DNA of 64,000 nucleotides, from NCBI GenBank assembly GCA_028622995.1, contig JAJQJQ010000066.1, forward strand, positions 682,001 through 746,000, read 5' to 3'. The DNA is from Panagrolaimus kolymaensis (taxonomy: Eukaryota > Nematoda > Chromadorea > Rhabditida > Panagrolaimidae). Positions 25,759 to 39,716 of the stretch are shown piece by piece. The position numbers and the translations under genes are program-made. The first letter of the stretch is position 1; each line of letters starts with the position of its first letter. The notes below the pieces were generated by a model. That model did no database searches. It saw only the letters and a list, made by a program, of their open reading frames with translations, and had not been told where the DNA came from.

Positions 25759-26274
25759 AGGTGAGAAAATTTCTTGGAAGTTACTTGCTTATAAGACATC
25801 ATTTTCAGGTTTGATCAACTATGGCCAAGTACATTCAATCGTGTGATTCAAAACCTAACTTTTGTTTCATTTTATTTTGTATTTGTATCTAATTATAATA
25901 AAATGTAATAAACTATTAATTGTAAACTATTGTATGTGTATGGGGAATAAGAGAAAAAGCTGGAATACAGTGCACCATAGCTTCCAATAAGTCGATACTA
26001 GTTTTTCACAATCATTACTCATCAATATTCTTTAGATGATTTCACATTGTTTGTAACCAATTCGAGTGCTTTGCTATTGCTTTTTCTCTCTCTTTTTAAT
26101 GGCTGCTAGAAGTTGAATTTTATTTTCCTAACAACCGTGGTGAATTTCTTGTTTACTTTCTAATTTTTATCCTATGTGTTATTTCTTTGCTGAATATTTC
26201 TTTAAAGTTTTTAAAATATTAATACCGTAACACTTTTAAGGTATCTTTTCACTTCAATGTAAAATCAATCATTC

Positions 26275-26634
26275 ATGAAGCAAGAGGTTAGTGAGCTTTC
26301 CGAAACACAACCATCACTAAAACCTAAAGGAACTTATAAAAAAGGGATCGTTCAATAAAGCTTGAGAAGATAGAAAAATATCCAGCAGTAAGTGAGCTAA
26401 ATCGTCTAGGATTTGCAAGTTTAGATCGTAAAAAATCCAGCGAAATTAATAAACTTGGTTGACTAGCAAGAAAGAATCAGTTAAAAATTTAACATGGAGA
26501 AAAGGTTATGGTGCTTTGTGAAGGCAAGGTGGATTAGCAAAAGGTAAGAATCATCTTTCTCTTGTGAATCGTAAACATTCACGACCAAAAGCTTTACCAG
26601 AAAATGAAATTAAAACAGAAGGTAAGAAAAAAAT
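26275..26634 (+). pseudogene. Decayed gene with KGG-like (stress-repeat) motifs
   Basis: A protein-like sequence is broken by at least two in-frame stops and frame changes. Readable pieces are SELNRLGFASLDRKKSSEI followed by NKLG-stop-LARKNQ, then WRKGYGAL-stop-RQGGLAKGKN, then a basic tail (SLVNRKHSRPKALPENEIK). The first piece fits the KGG motif (GFASMxxEKxxEIxxKGG) of bacterial YciG-type and fungal con-10-type stress proteins. It lies between the two ACBP copies. The resemblance is by eye. It may be a remnant of a transferred or nematode gene. Confidence 0.5.
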
Positions 26635-27011
26635 CACTTTGGATCATCCAATGGATTTTACTTGAAGATCTCATTAAACGGGAAATTATTGATAAAAAAA
26701 ATAATAAAAAATTATGCAAGTTATTGTATGTATCTTTGATTGTGTATCGAAATAAATTAATTTTTTTGAGTTTTGTTCATTTTTTATTTCATTTATATCC
26801 AAAAGAAAAATTTTGAAAGATATTCATTACACTACAATTTACGTGTTTTGACCAGAAACACAAAGTCCGTTCTCATGCTGAATGAACGATGAGCGTAAAC
26901 AAATTTTTTGACTGACCTTTCGCGCTTTTTTTCTTCATCCTTCCTTCTTTTACGAGGAATTCAAAGCTGTTCATCTTTTCATCTTGAATTTGTTCAAATT
27001 CCATCAACAAA

Positions 27012-28348
27012 ATGCTTCGTGCTTCAACACTTTTTCGCTATTCAAAACAACTTTCAATTGCTCGCTTTTATTCAGCTGAAAAATTTGAATCTGCTCAACA
27101 AAATGTTAAAAAACTCAAGGAATCTCCTGATAATGAAACCAAATTAAAGCTTTATGCTCTTTTTAAACAAGTTTGTTCTTTACTTTATTTACATTGTTAA
27201 TAATGGAAAGAATTTTAGGCAACAACTGGTGATGTTACAGGAAAGCAACCAAGTATGATTAACTTTGTTGATCGAGCAAAATATGATGCATGGTCTGGCT
27301 TTAAAGGATTATCAAATGCTGAGGCTCAAGAGAAATATGTTGAATTAGTTGGAAAACTTATTGCTGAAGAAAAAGGAAGTGAAAGGTAATGAAAAGGTCT
27401 AAAAATTCTTGGAATATATCCTTCCATTTCCAGCTCTGATCAATCATCTGGTTCATCATCACAAGCTAGTGGAGGAGTTGAAGGATTGAAAATCACCATC
27501 TCTGATCATGTTTATCGTATTGAACTTAATCGTCCAAAGAAGTTTAATGCTCTTACTCTTGAAATGTATGATGCAATTATCGATGGCCTCAAAGAAGCAT
27601 CTGCTAATAAGGATGTCAAATTTGTTGTATTTTCTGGTAATAATGTTTTACTTTTTTATCCTTCATTTTAAACCTTTTTATTCATCTTAGGTACCGGGAA
27701 CTATTATTGTAGTGGAAATGATTTAACCAACTTTGAAAAGGCTGCAAAAATTGGTAAAGAAAAGATGTCTGAAGAGGCAAGAGAAATTTTTCAACGTTTT
27801 GTATCTGCTTTCATTGATTTTGATAAACCACTCATTGGATTAGTTAATGGTCCTGCTGTTGGTATTTCTGTTACATTGCTTCCACTTTTCAATATTGTTT
27901 GGGCTGCTGATACCGCTACCTTCAATACTCCTTTTGTAACTCTTGGACAATCAGCTGAAGGTACTTCAACCTATACTTTTCCTTATTTAATGGGACATGC
28001 TAAAGTAAGTTTATATTCTTATTCATTATATGCTTCACAACTTTTGCTTTTTAGGCAAGTGAATTCCTTATTTTTGGACGAAAGCTTACTGCAACTGAAG
28101 CATATGAGCGTAACCTCGTCAATGAAGTCATTCCAGTTTCAACATTTTTCGATGAATGCAACCGTCGAATCGCCGAATATGCTAAACTTCCACCAGAAGC
28201 TTTAAGAGTCAATAAAACTGTGCTTCGTGATGTTCATCGTGAGAATCTCCATAAAGCAAATCAACATGAAGCTGCTGTATTGAAAGATCGTTGGCTTTCA
28301 AAAGAATGTGAACAAGCTTTGATGGCTTTTATGATGCGCAAAAAATAA
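27012..28348 (+). CDS. ech-4: ACBP-enoyl-CoA delta-isomerase fusion (ECI2/PECI type)
   Basis: Five exons (27012-27170, 27219-27385, 27434-27636, 27691-28004, 28055-28348) give 378 residues. Order: mitochondrial-type presequence ([11 protein letters not shown]), ACBP domain (about 22-105; [26 protein letters not shown]), Ser/Gly linker, and crotonase-fold isomerase domain. The oxyanion-hole segments [13 protein letters not shown] and NGPAVGISV are present. The [15 protein letters not shown] block carries the Glu expected as catalytic base. The enzyme shifts 3-cis/trans enoyl-CoA double bonds for beta-oxidation of unsaturated fatty acids. It ends MRKK, so no peroxisomal SKL signal is seen, and the presequence suggests mitochondria. 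Confidence 0.93.
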
Positions 28349-29037
28349 GAAGGTGAAAATGTATGTTCTGTAGTGTGCCTTTCAAAATTATTTCTGTATT
28401 GTATATTGTACATTTATTGTATTTTGCTTAAGATTATTATATAAATAAAAGTTTAAGATAAAGGAGTACATTTGGTTATAGGAATGATAAATTGAAAAAC
28501 AAAATACTTAGATTTACAAAGAAGAGCTACCATAAGAATATTTTAGTATCATTTATATAAAAAAAGTGATATTCAAGCAACAAAGGGTTAAAAAGGATAT
28601 GCAGAAAGAAGGCAGAAACATGAAACGTGAAATAACTATAGAATTTAAAAGCAGGATCAAAAAATGGTGATTGAAGGAAGCCTTGAGCATTTGATGGAAG
28701 GATGAGAGAACCAAGGGTTTATTACCCTTAAATTTTCACAACGCCATGAGAGACCTGCAAAATGTTAATTGTCAAAAACTTATAAACGAAAATCACAACA
28801 CACAAATAAAATTTCATCTTTAATTTTTTTTTGTAACAGCAAAAGTAAAAAAAAGAAAGCAAAAAACGAACAAAAAACAAAAACAATCTTGAGTGACTTT
28901 TTTAACATTTCAATAAAATTTTAAAAGTTTGGGGTTAGTTTAAAATGGATAGGTTTTGCACGACCATTGGTACATTAACAGTGAGTTTAAAAGTCACAAA
29001 AGTATTACTATCAGAATATAAAAAAAGTCAATCTTGA
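28349..29037. other. Convergent intergenic region
   Basis: It lies between the isomerase stop and the stop of the - strand EF-hand gene and holds both 3' UTRs. No other feature is seen. Confidence 0.5.
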
Positions 29038-31765
<2,728 letters not shown>

Positions 31766-33102
31766 ATGGCGGATCAATCAAAATCTCAAGGAGTAAATGA
31801 TGTTGATACAACATGGATCGATGGAGTCATTGAAAAGCTCAATTCATTGTATAATCGCCTTGATTTAGGCATTGTCAATATCTTAACTTTTGATGATATT
31901 ATTTCAATTTTAACATTTGTTACTAAAATTATCATGCAAGAAGGCTCTCTTGTTGAAGTTGAAGTACCTATCAAAGTTCTTGGTGACATTCATGGACAAT
32001 ATCAAGTAAGTTTTTTATTTATTTATTTACACTGTGATTAAATTTCTGTAATTTTTAGGATATGCATAAGCTTTTTGACCTCATCGGACGCGTACCTGAT
32101 CAAAAGATGATTTTCTTGGGAGGTAAGTTTAACAACTTACATATAAAAAAGAATACTTTCATTTGGTTTCTTCTTTTTTTCTTCAGATTATGTTGATCGT
32201 GGACCTCAATCTCTTGAAACTATCGTCTTATTGCTTGCTCTCAAACTTCGTCATCGTGATAAAATTTATCTTCTTCGTGGTAATCATGAAACTCCAGCTG
32301 TTAACCGAATTTATGGTTTCTATGATGAATGTTGCCGCAAATATGGGTAATTATTTCCTTCTTCGTTTTGGTCGCGTCTAATAGTATCTTTCAATTTTCA
32401 GTGTTGGTCTCTGGTGGGAATTCCAAACAGTCTTCAACCGTTTACCTATGGCAGGTTTAATTTCTAAGAAAATTCTCTGTATGCATGGTGGTCTCAGCCC
32501 TGAACTCACTCATCTTGATCAAATTCGTGCTATTGTTCGACCATGTGAACCGCAAGATCGTGGAATGCTCATCGATTTGTTATGGTCTGATCCAACTAAC
32601 AAAGGTGAAGGATGGTTCTATTCTCCTCGTGGAATTTCATATGCTTTTGGTAAAGGTGTTATGACAGCGGCATGCAAAATTCTTGGAATTGATATGGTTA
32701 TTCGTGCTCATCAGGTTTGTTTATTTGCTTACTTTTCGAATATAAGCCAGTCATTACATCCCTTTTTACTCTTTGTAGGTCGTTCAAGATGGTTATGAAC
32801 TTATGGTTGGTCGTCAACTAATCACAATTTTCTCAGCACCAAATTATTGTGGTCAATTTAACAATGCTGCCGCTGTTGTTTGTATAGATTCCGACATGCA
32901 AGTTTCATTCCAACAACTTCGTACTCAAGCTCCACCAAATTGTAATCGTCCTGCACCTCCTTGTGCTGCAGATCTTTCAGCCAAACCAACACCAACTCCA
33001 CCATCATTTAAAATTATTCCTGCTGCTGAAATGGAAGCTGCCAACAACAACAACAATGCCGCTGATGCGAACAACAATGAAAAGAAAGATGGAACTTCTT
33101 AA
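31766..33102 (+). CDS. Divergent PP1-type Ser/Thr phosphatase with Asn/Pro-rich tail
   Basis: Five exons (31766-32005, 32059-32122, 32187-32346, 32402-32714, 32779-33102) give 366 residues. All metal and catalytic motifs are intact: [35 protein letters not shown] and [12 protein letters not shown]. Elsewhere it departs from canonical PP1 ([35 protein letters not shown]). After the core a low-complexity tail of about 55 residues is rich in Pro, Ala and Asn. Nematodes carry many such divergent PP1 paralogues, several of them sperm-expressed; I infer membership of that expansion, not a specific orthologue. Confidence 0.92.
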
Positions 33103-36100
33103 ATTATTCTTATCTAACATATGAAGAATTTTTTTTCGGTTTTTGTCACTTAACTTTTGATGATAAATTTTTAATGCGGAAATTATTTAATAAACCAATA
33201 ACTTAATTTTGTTATGTATGTTGAGGGAATTTAGTCATTTTGTTACATTTATCGGCATCTTTTACATTAAAAAAACATGAAAAGCACAGACGACATAAAC
33301 AAGAAAGAAAAAAAATGTCTGAAAAGCGTTCGGTCATAAATTTTTCTATAGCTGCTTTTACTCACTCAAATTAAACGTTTGTTTTTTAATTTTAAAAGTA
33401 ACTCAATTTTTTCGTTTGTTTGTTTTTTTTAGAGAAATCTTTTTTATTTGTTGAAAAAAGTATTTTATTTTTTTAACAAAAATGGTTTTTATATGGAATT
33501 TGAAACTTTTCTTCCGGGATGAAATTCGAATAAAAAAATTTAAATGTAAAAGTTTTCTGACTGCTTTTTGTGCAAAAGATTCATTTTTTTTAGTTTGAAT
33601 TGAAGCTCACCGTGACAATGAGCAGCTTTAAAATGAAATTATTTTGGTCAAAGATGGTGTTTTTTTTTTGCAAGGGAGGTGACAAAATTTAAAATGTAAT
33701 TTTTTTTACTAACTAATTTTGTTTCAAATTAGCAGTGTTCCTTCTTTTTGGTTTTTTTTATTCTTCAAAGTTTTCTTTGCATTTTCTAAATGCGACGGTT
33801 ACGATATTTGTTTAGGCGGTTTGATGTTTTCTTTTGTTAAATTTTTTATATGGTTTGATTTTGGTATTTTATGGAATTACAAGAATTTTCGATTGACTTT
33901 TTTCATTTAGAAAACATAGACGCCTTTGCTTTTGTTTGTAAACCTTACAAATAAGAATTTGTGCAAACTTTTTACGTCAATTTTTTTTTGTCATTCCAAA
34001 GAAACATAATCAAGATTAAAAAAAGGGTGGCTTCAAACAAGAATACAAAAGAAAAAGATGAAAGGAAAAATGCGTGAATGTTTTTTAAAAAACGAATTCA
34101 AGTTTGATCGAAGTAAAAAAGTTGTAAAAATTTTAGACATTTACTCTAATGTCGAACTTCTTCTTCTCTTCCATTTTGAATTTTCGGATTCCAAGAAACA
34201 TGTCAATTTCATTATTTTGTTATCGCTTTTAGCCTATTTTTTCTCCTTTCTCTCTCTCTCTTAAACTTGTAACTTTGAGGCTTATATGCTTAGTCTAAAA
34301 ATTTCTCATAGTTGTTTCCTCTCAAAAAAGTCATTAAAAATTCAAACATGAAATTATATCAAAAAAGTTTTTAATGTGGATATTCATTTTTTTGTCAGCC
34401 AGCAGCGGTGGCAGCTTATATATACTTTCTGGTATTTCATTAACTCTATCTCTCCTTCTTTTTTCATTTGATGTCCACTTTTCTTTTCGCATTTTGACGG
34501 CGGAAGTATATCTTTTAGAAAGCTCATTTTCTTTTGTTTCTTAAAAAAACGTTAAAATTATTTTGAATATATGTATGTCTTTCTTTTATTTTTTCTTCCC
34601 ATTTACGAAAAAAAGCAGACCTTTTTTGATGGTGGTGTTGAAAATAAATAAAGTGAAAGCATTTATTCTTTTTTTGCTTTTTAGCTAAACGACAGCGCGC
34701 CTTTTTACCACCATGAAAAAAAAAATAGCTTTTAAATGAAAGGAAAAAAAATTTGACAAGGGTGAAACAACACACGAAAAGAAAAAAATGTGTCAGGGCA
34801 AACAGCAGGCAGCAGTCGCGGCCAAAGAAGACAGCACGCAGGCATACGTGTTCAGCATGTATTTATTTTAACGGTGAATTTGCAATAGTTAAAAAATATA
34901 TATCTAACGGAAAAAAAACGACGTTGCTTACATTTCCCCTCGGGGAAGGACTTTCGGTGGCTTTGACCATGCTTTTTCCTTTTTCGCATTGCTTTTGGCA
35001 TTGTCATGTCTGTCGTCGTCGTCGATAAATAGCATACTCAATAATCTTTTTCTTGGCAGAAAGCAAGCAGCCAAGGACTCAATCCATCCAGGTCAAAGAA
35101 AAAAAAAGAGAAAAGAATGAGAAATTGTTTGTTAAACAAATAAACGAGTAAATGTGACTTTAAAGGTTTTAAACATATTTTGAAACTTCTATGTCGAATT
35201 TTTTTCATTTTTAGGAGAGAAAAAATTTAATACTTTTTGTTTCTATCAGCTATTATGTATTTTGTAATTAAGCTTTTATCCGGCATTATCTTTCTCTTTC
35301 TCCTCCTCCTTCTTTAAAAATGGATGAATATTTCCATTAAATATTATTATTATTTCTTTCATTTTTTGCTTCTCATAAGCCTTGATGAAATAAAAGTGCC
35401 TTTCATCATGGCCATTTTACCACCACAATTTCGCATTGCCGCTGAAATTAAAAATGCAAATGAATTGAACGAAAACTTTTCACTCTTTTTTTTGTTGCTA
35501 TTTCTTTCGAAGTAAATATTTTTTTAATCTTTGCTTTAGACATTTTTTAAAAACCTTTTCATATGTTTTTTTCTTGTTTTTTTTAAAGCATGAGTAATAA
35601 AAATCTTAAAGTGTTTTTTTTTTCTAACAGGAAAGCATAGTATTATTGACTTTTTATTAAAACATGTAGCTTTAAGAAAAGAAATTAGTTTTTATTAAAA
35701 AGAAAATATTGCAATTTTCAATGTTTATGTTAGCCATGAAAGTGCTTTTTTCTTAATATTGAAAGAAATCTTCAACTTTATCATTTTTTAAATTTATATT
35801 TCTCGCTTGATTGGATTACAATTTCCATTGTTTGGTTGTATTTTTGGTTTAAAAACAAATTAAAGAGTTGGTTCAAAAACTCACAGACCATCCTTTTTTA
35901 AAATATTTATTTAATCCATTTTTTAAAACTTAATCTGATGCCTTTCATAGCGATTTACATATAAATTAAAAAAAAATAATTTTCTATAAAATTTATTATG
36001 AATTTTTATAAATTCATTCCACTTTTTTATTATTAATTTTTTCCTTGTGTAAACGTCATAAAAAAGACCAATAGCCGCGCTAAAAGCCCCTCATAAAACC

Positions 36101-37247
36101 TCTTAATTCCATTCTTTACCCTTTGTATTTTTCCCCAATTTTAATAACAATATAATAATCGATTTTATCCTTTCATTTTTTTGACATAAAACCGTTACAA
36201 ATTCTATTTTTCTTTCTTATTTTTTTTCGTTATTTTTTCTTTCTTTATGGCCACGTTTAAAGAAGAAAAAGATTTTGTTTCCGTTTACTAAATTTTTTAA
36301 TTCGATTATCGCTGAATTCTGTTTTTTTTGAAAAATTTAAAAAGATTTTCAACGGAACTTAAAATAGCGGTAAAACTCGACTCGAAATTTGCTTAATGTT
36401 TCTTTTCACAATACATTTTACAGTACAGCTTTTTATTTACCTGAATGAAATTTCTCGAAACTAAGATATTTTGCACCTTTTACTTAGATTCTTGGGAACT
36501 CTTTTACGTAAAAAAACAAAATAATTTTTTGCTAAAATATTTCGTCAAAAGTCGCTGTTGTCTTCGTCGTCGCATATTTTAATTCATTTAATATTAATTT
36601 TTCTTTTATTTTTTGCAAAAGTGCTAAAAGCCTTTGATGTATGTAAAGAAAATAATTATTTAAAAATTCTAACCATTTTAAATATTTATTTTTCGTAGCT
36701 TTTTTATTTATTTTTTATTGTGTAAATGTTTCGATTTAATAGTCTTGGAAATAAGGCTTTAAAAAACTAAAACTGATTTTCTCACGAGTTTTTAACACAA
36801 AGAGTTTTAATTTTTTGTTTGTTTGGGAAAAATTGATTTAATTTTTACAATCTTATTTCGTACAACTAAGACTTATAAAACATCTGTACTATTTAAAATT
36901 TATTTATTGTTACCAAAAGTTCGGTTAGGGATTTTTTAACGATCAATTTATGTTCGCTCTTTTTTTTTACTTTACCACAATCTATTGCGTTTGATTTCTC
37001 CCTCGCTGATTCAAAACTTTTGATTACTAAAAAAAAACATAAATAGTTTTGTTTTTACCTGTTGTTGCGGTTTTTTATTTAAATAAAACCTTGTATTCTT
37101 TGATGCTCGCTTCTTTTTCGATTGATTGATTTTTTGCGTTTCATAAACAGAAAAACGTTACGTGTATTCGATGTTTCAATTTTTTAAATTTTAATTTAAA
37201 AAAAATTAATAGAAATTAGCACCGTTTGAAACGACCATATATAAAAA
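33103..37247. other. Gene-poor T-rich region
   Basis: Long T- and A-rich stretches without a recognised complete gene. A somewhat GC-richer segment at about 34790-35030 includes a short palindrome TTCCCC-TC-GGGGAA (34934-34947). A small coding-like island starts with ATG at 35408 but has no convincing donor. The region probably belongs to the upstream control region of the RSK gene. Confidence 0.45.
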
Positions 37248-37343
37248 ATGCCATTAGCTCCATTAGCGGATCCATTTGATATTGCAATTGCCAATGGAGT
37301 TTTGGGTGATAATGAAAAATGGATGGAAACTAATATTGGAAAA
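37248..37343 (+). CDS. rskn-1: Alternative first coding exon of the RSK kinase gene
   Basis: The exon encodes 32 residues starting MPLAPLADPFDIAIANG and ends in phase 0 at a consensus donor (AAAA|GTAAGT). The start matches the conserved N-terminus of p90 RSK proteins, MPLAQLADPW in vertebrates. The RSK catalytic body begins 12 kb downstream, so this is inferred to be the distal first exon of that gene. The acceptor is not certain; in-phase candidates inside the long exon at 48448 are few, the best being TTTTAAG ending 48921. Confidence 0.65.
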
Positions 37344-38715
37344 GTAAGTTGCTGTTGTTGTTGCTTTACTGAACTATAAAACCAAAACTTGGTTTTTGAT
37401 ATAATTTAAAAAAAGCTCGCAATTTTAAAATGGGAATCTTTTAAAACTTTATTAACCTTTCTGAAACTCATCAATCATCATTTTGTATGAAATTATTTCA
37501 CCAAAAAAATATCGAATGAGATTCAATGAGTTTTTTTTGTCACTTTTATTAATCTCAAACAAAAACGAAGCATAATCCATTACACAATGACGCCGCTTAA
37601 TTTTTTTTTTGTTTTACACATGGGGAAAACCTCCTCCCACCATTATCCTTTTTTTTCATAAAAAAACATAAACGAAGAGGAAAATAAATCAACGTTTGTT
37701 TTAAGCGAATAAAATTTTCTTTTTCTCTTTGTGTATTTTAAAATTCAATGATTTCATTTGTTTTTGGTTCGACTTCGCTATTGTTTTATTTAAAACCAAA
37801 TTATTTACCTATGGAACCAGGTGTAAGTAAATTCCATTTCTTTGTTTATTGAAACAATAAAAGAGAAGAATTGAAATTAATTTTGACAAAAGGATTTTCG
37901 GATTTTGAAATCGATTATTGAATTGTCAATTTAAAATGGCGCAGAGCCTAATATAGCTTAATATTGTGAGGGACAAAATTAAAATTTTCAAGAAGTGAAA
38001 ATCACTTTAAACTCTTTAGTCAGGATTTCTTCCTTCATAAGTTGTTCATTTCGTAAGTACATCGATCATACAATTTTTTATAATTTCCGAATCAAATCAT
38101 GATGTGTTAAAGGAAAAACGGTTTTTCTTTATTGACAAAACCGAATAAAAGATTAACGTTTTTTAGTTTGCATCTTTTCTTGATTCATCCTTTTTGTGTG
38201 AGTGTGTGGATACAGCTATGATGATGATGATGATACATTTTTTTAAAGAGAAAACCAAAAAATGAATGCGATATAACAAAAAATTTATTTAATAAAACAA
38301 AATCTTTTTTATTTATTATTTTTTTTATTCCTTCCTTTTTTGAAGAGGGATGAATATTTACAATAAAAAAAAAAATTGACAAAAAAAAAATACGTGCATG
38401 CATGTTTTTTTTGTATGAGTGTTTGAGGCCTCTCTTTTTTCCTTCCTTCCTTTTTTATTTTATTCGAATCAGTTTCTTCCTTCTCAAATAAAAGATCTTT
38501 TTTACAAATATTATTTCGATGTTATTATTTTAACAACATTCATAAAAAAGAAGGAAGACGACGTCATCAAAAACTATTATATATTTTTTTCTGTATTTTT
38601 TTTTTGGTTGTTGCTGCGTTTTTTTTGTGTGTGCCAAATTTTTTTAAAAAATAAGGCCAAAAGGAAGAAGACCGCCTGCTGTTCTTCCTTTGTTGTTGTC
38701 GTTGCTTGGGAGAGG

Positions 38716-38943
38716 ATGCTTCATTCAACAAAGGAAACTTTTCATTCATCATCTCCAACATCAATTGACAAGTTTTGGGATTCTGAAGAATTACCTTATC
38801 GTCAAGTCCCCGATTCAGATATTATTAAAGGAAGCAACAATAAATTTAAATTTTATAATCCATGCAGAATTTTTTATGCTGTTAAGGATTGCATTTGTAT
38901 GGCATTTTGTAATAATAATTCGAAAGAAGATGTATTCAGTGAG
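38716..38943 (+). CDS. Candidate alternative 5' exon, 76 codons, unknown
   Basis: The ATG at 38716 opens a non-repetitive frame (KFWDSEELPYRQVPDSD; later FYNPCRIFYAVKDCICMAF) that ends in phase 0 at GAG|GTGCGTG. The surrounding frame is open for 181 codons, the longest anonymous frame in the region. Its Cys-rich hydrophobic stretch could be a lipid or membrane attachment. The phase is compatible with the exon at 39657 and with the RSK gene downstream, but I recognise no family. Confidence 0.4.
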
Positions 38944-39656
38944 GTGCGTGTGTTATTATCATAAAATGAAAAATTTAGTTAGGAATGTCTACTATTTTTT
39001 TTGCTACGAAATAATTCAGAAATTTGAGATTTTAAGTTTTGATTTTCTTTTTGGAAAAGACCCTTCCAAAATATTTACTTTACAGATTTTTTTTAAATCT
39101 CTTTTTTGTCTTTTTTCTTCTCTTTTTTTCTGCTTTGCAAAAGTATCTTTAGTTTAATTTACGTAAAAGGCAACAAAAAAAATTGTATGAATAAGTTACA
39201 AATTTACTATGACTGTGAGTTTCTAATTTTTATTAATTTAAAGTTATTGAAGTTTATGACTTCCGTTGCATTTATTTAACTTAATTTATTAACCGCAAAG
39301 GCGAATGAGAATCAATAATAATAAAAAAGTTGGTAAAAGTGAGAAATTTTGAATATTTGAAGTTTAAAAAAGTTGCATTTAGAAATTTGTGGGTTTCTCT
39401 ATCAAAATGCTATTGCACCATCTTTTAAAACAAAATATTAAAATTTAAAAAAAACGGGTTGTGTTTTAAAAAATCAATTTTCCTTTATTTCTGACGTCCC
39501 AAAATATTTTAAACTCCTAATTTTTCTAAAAACAAAACTCTAAAATTACATGCTTGCTTTATAAATTTTGCTATGAACAAGGATTCTATAAAGCACAAAT
39601 TATCCCTTTCTCATGATTTCATAATTTAACATATTATTATTATTTTCCATTTTTAG

Positions 39657-39716
39657 ACTTCATCCACATCCTCTCAGGAAAATCACCCTGATGGAGTTCA
39701 TGAAACTTCAGTAAAG
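39657..39716 (+). CDS. Candidate 20-codon cassette exon
   Basis: A 60-nt segment between TTTTTAG and AAG|GTTGGT is open in phase 0 and encodes TSSTSSQENHPDGVHETSVK. Both flanks are phase 0, so it can follow the exons at 37248 or 38716. Its composition is unlike the surrounding T-rich DNA. It is inferred to be a cassette exon of the RSK 5' region. Confidence 0.4.
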
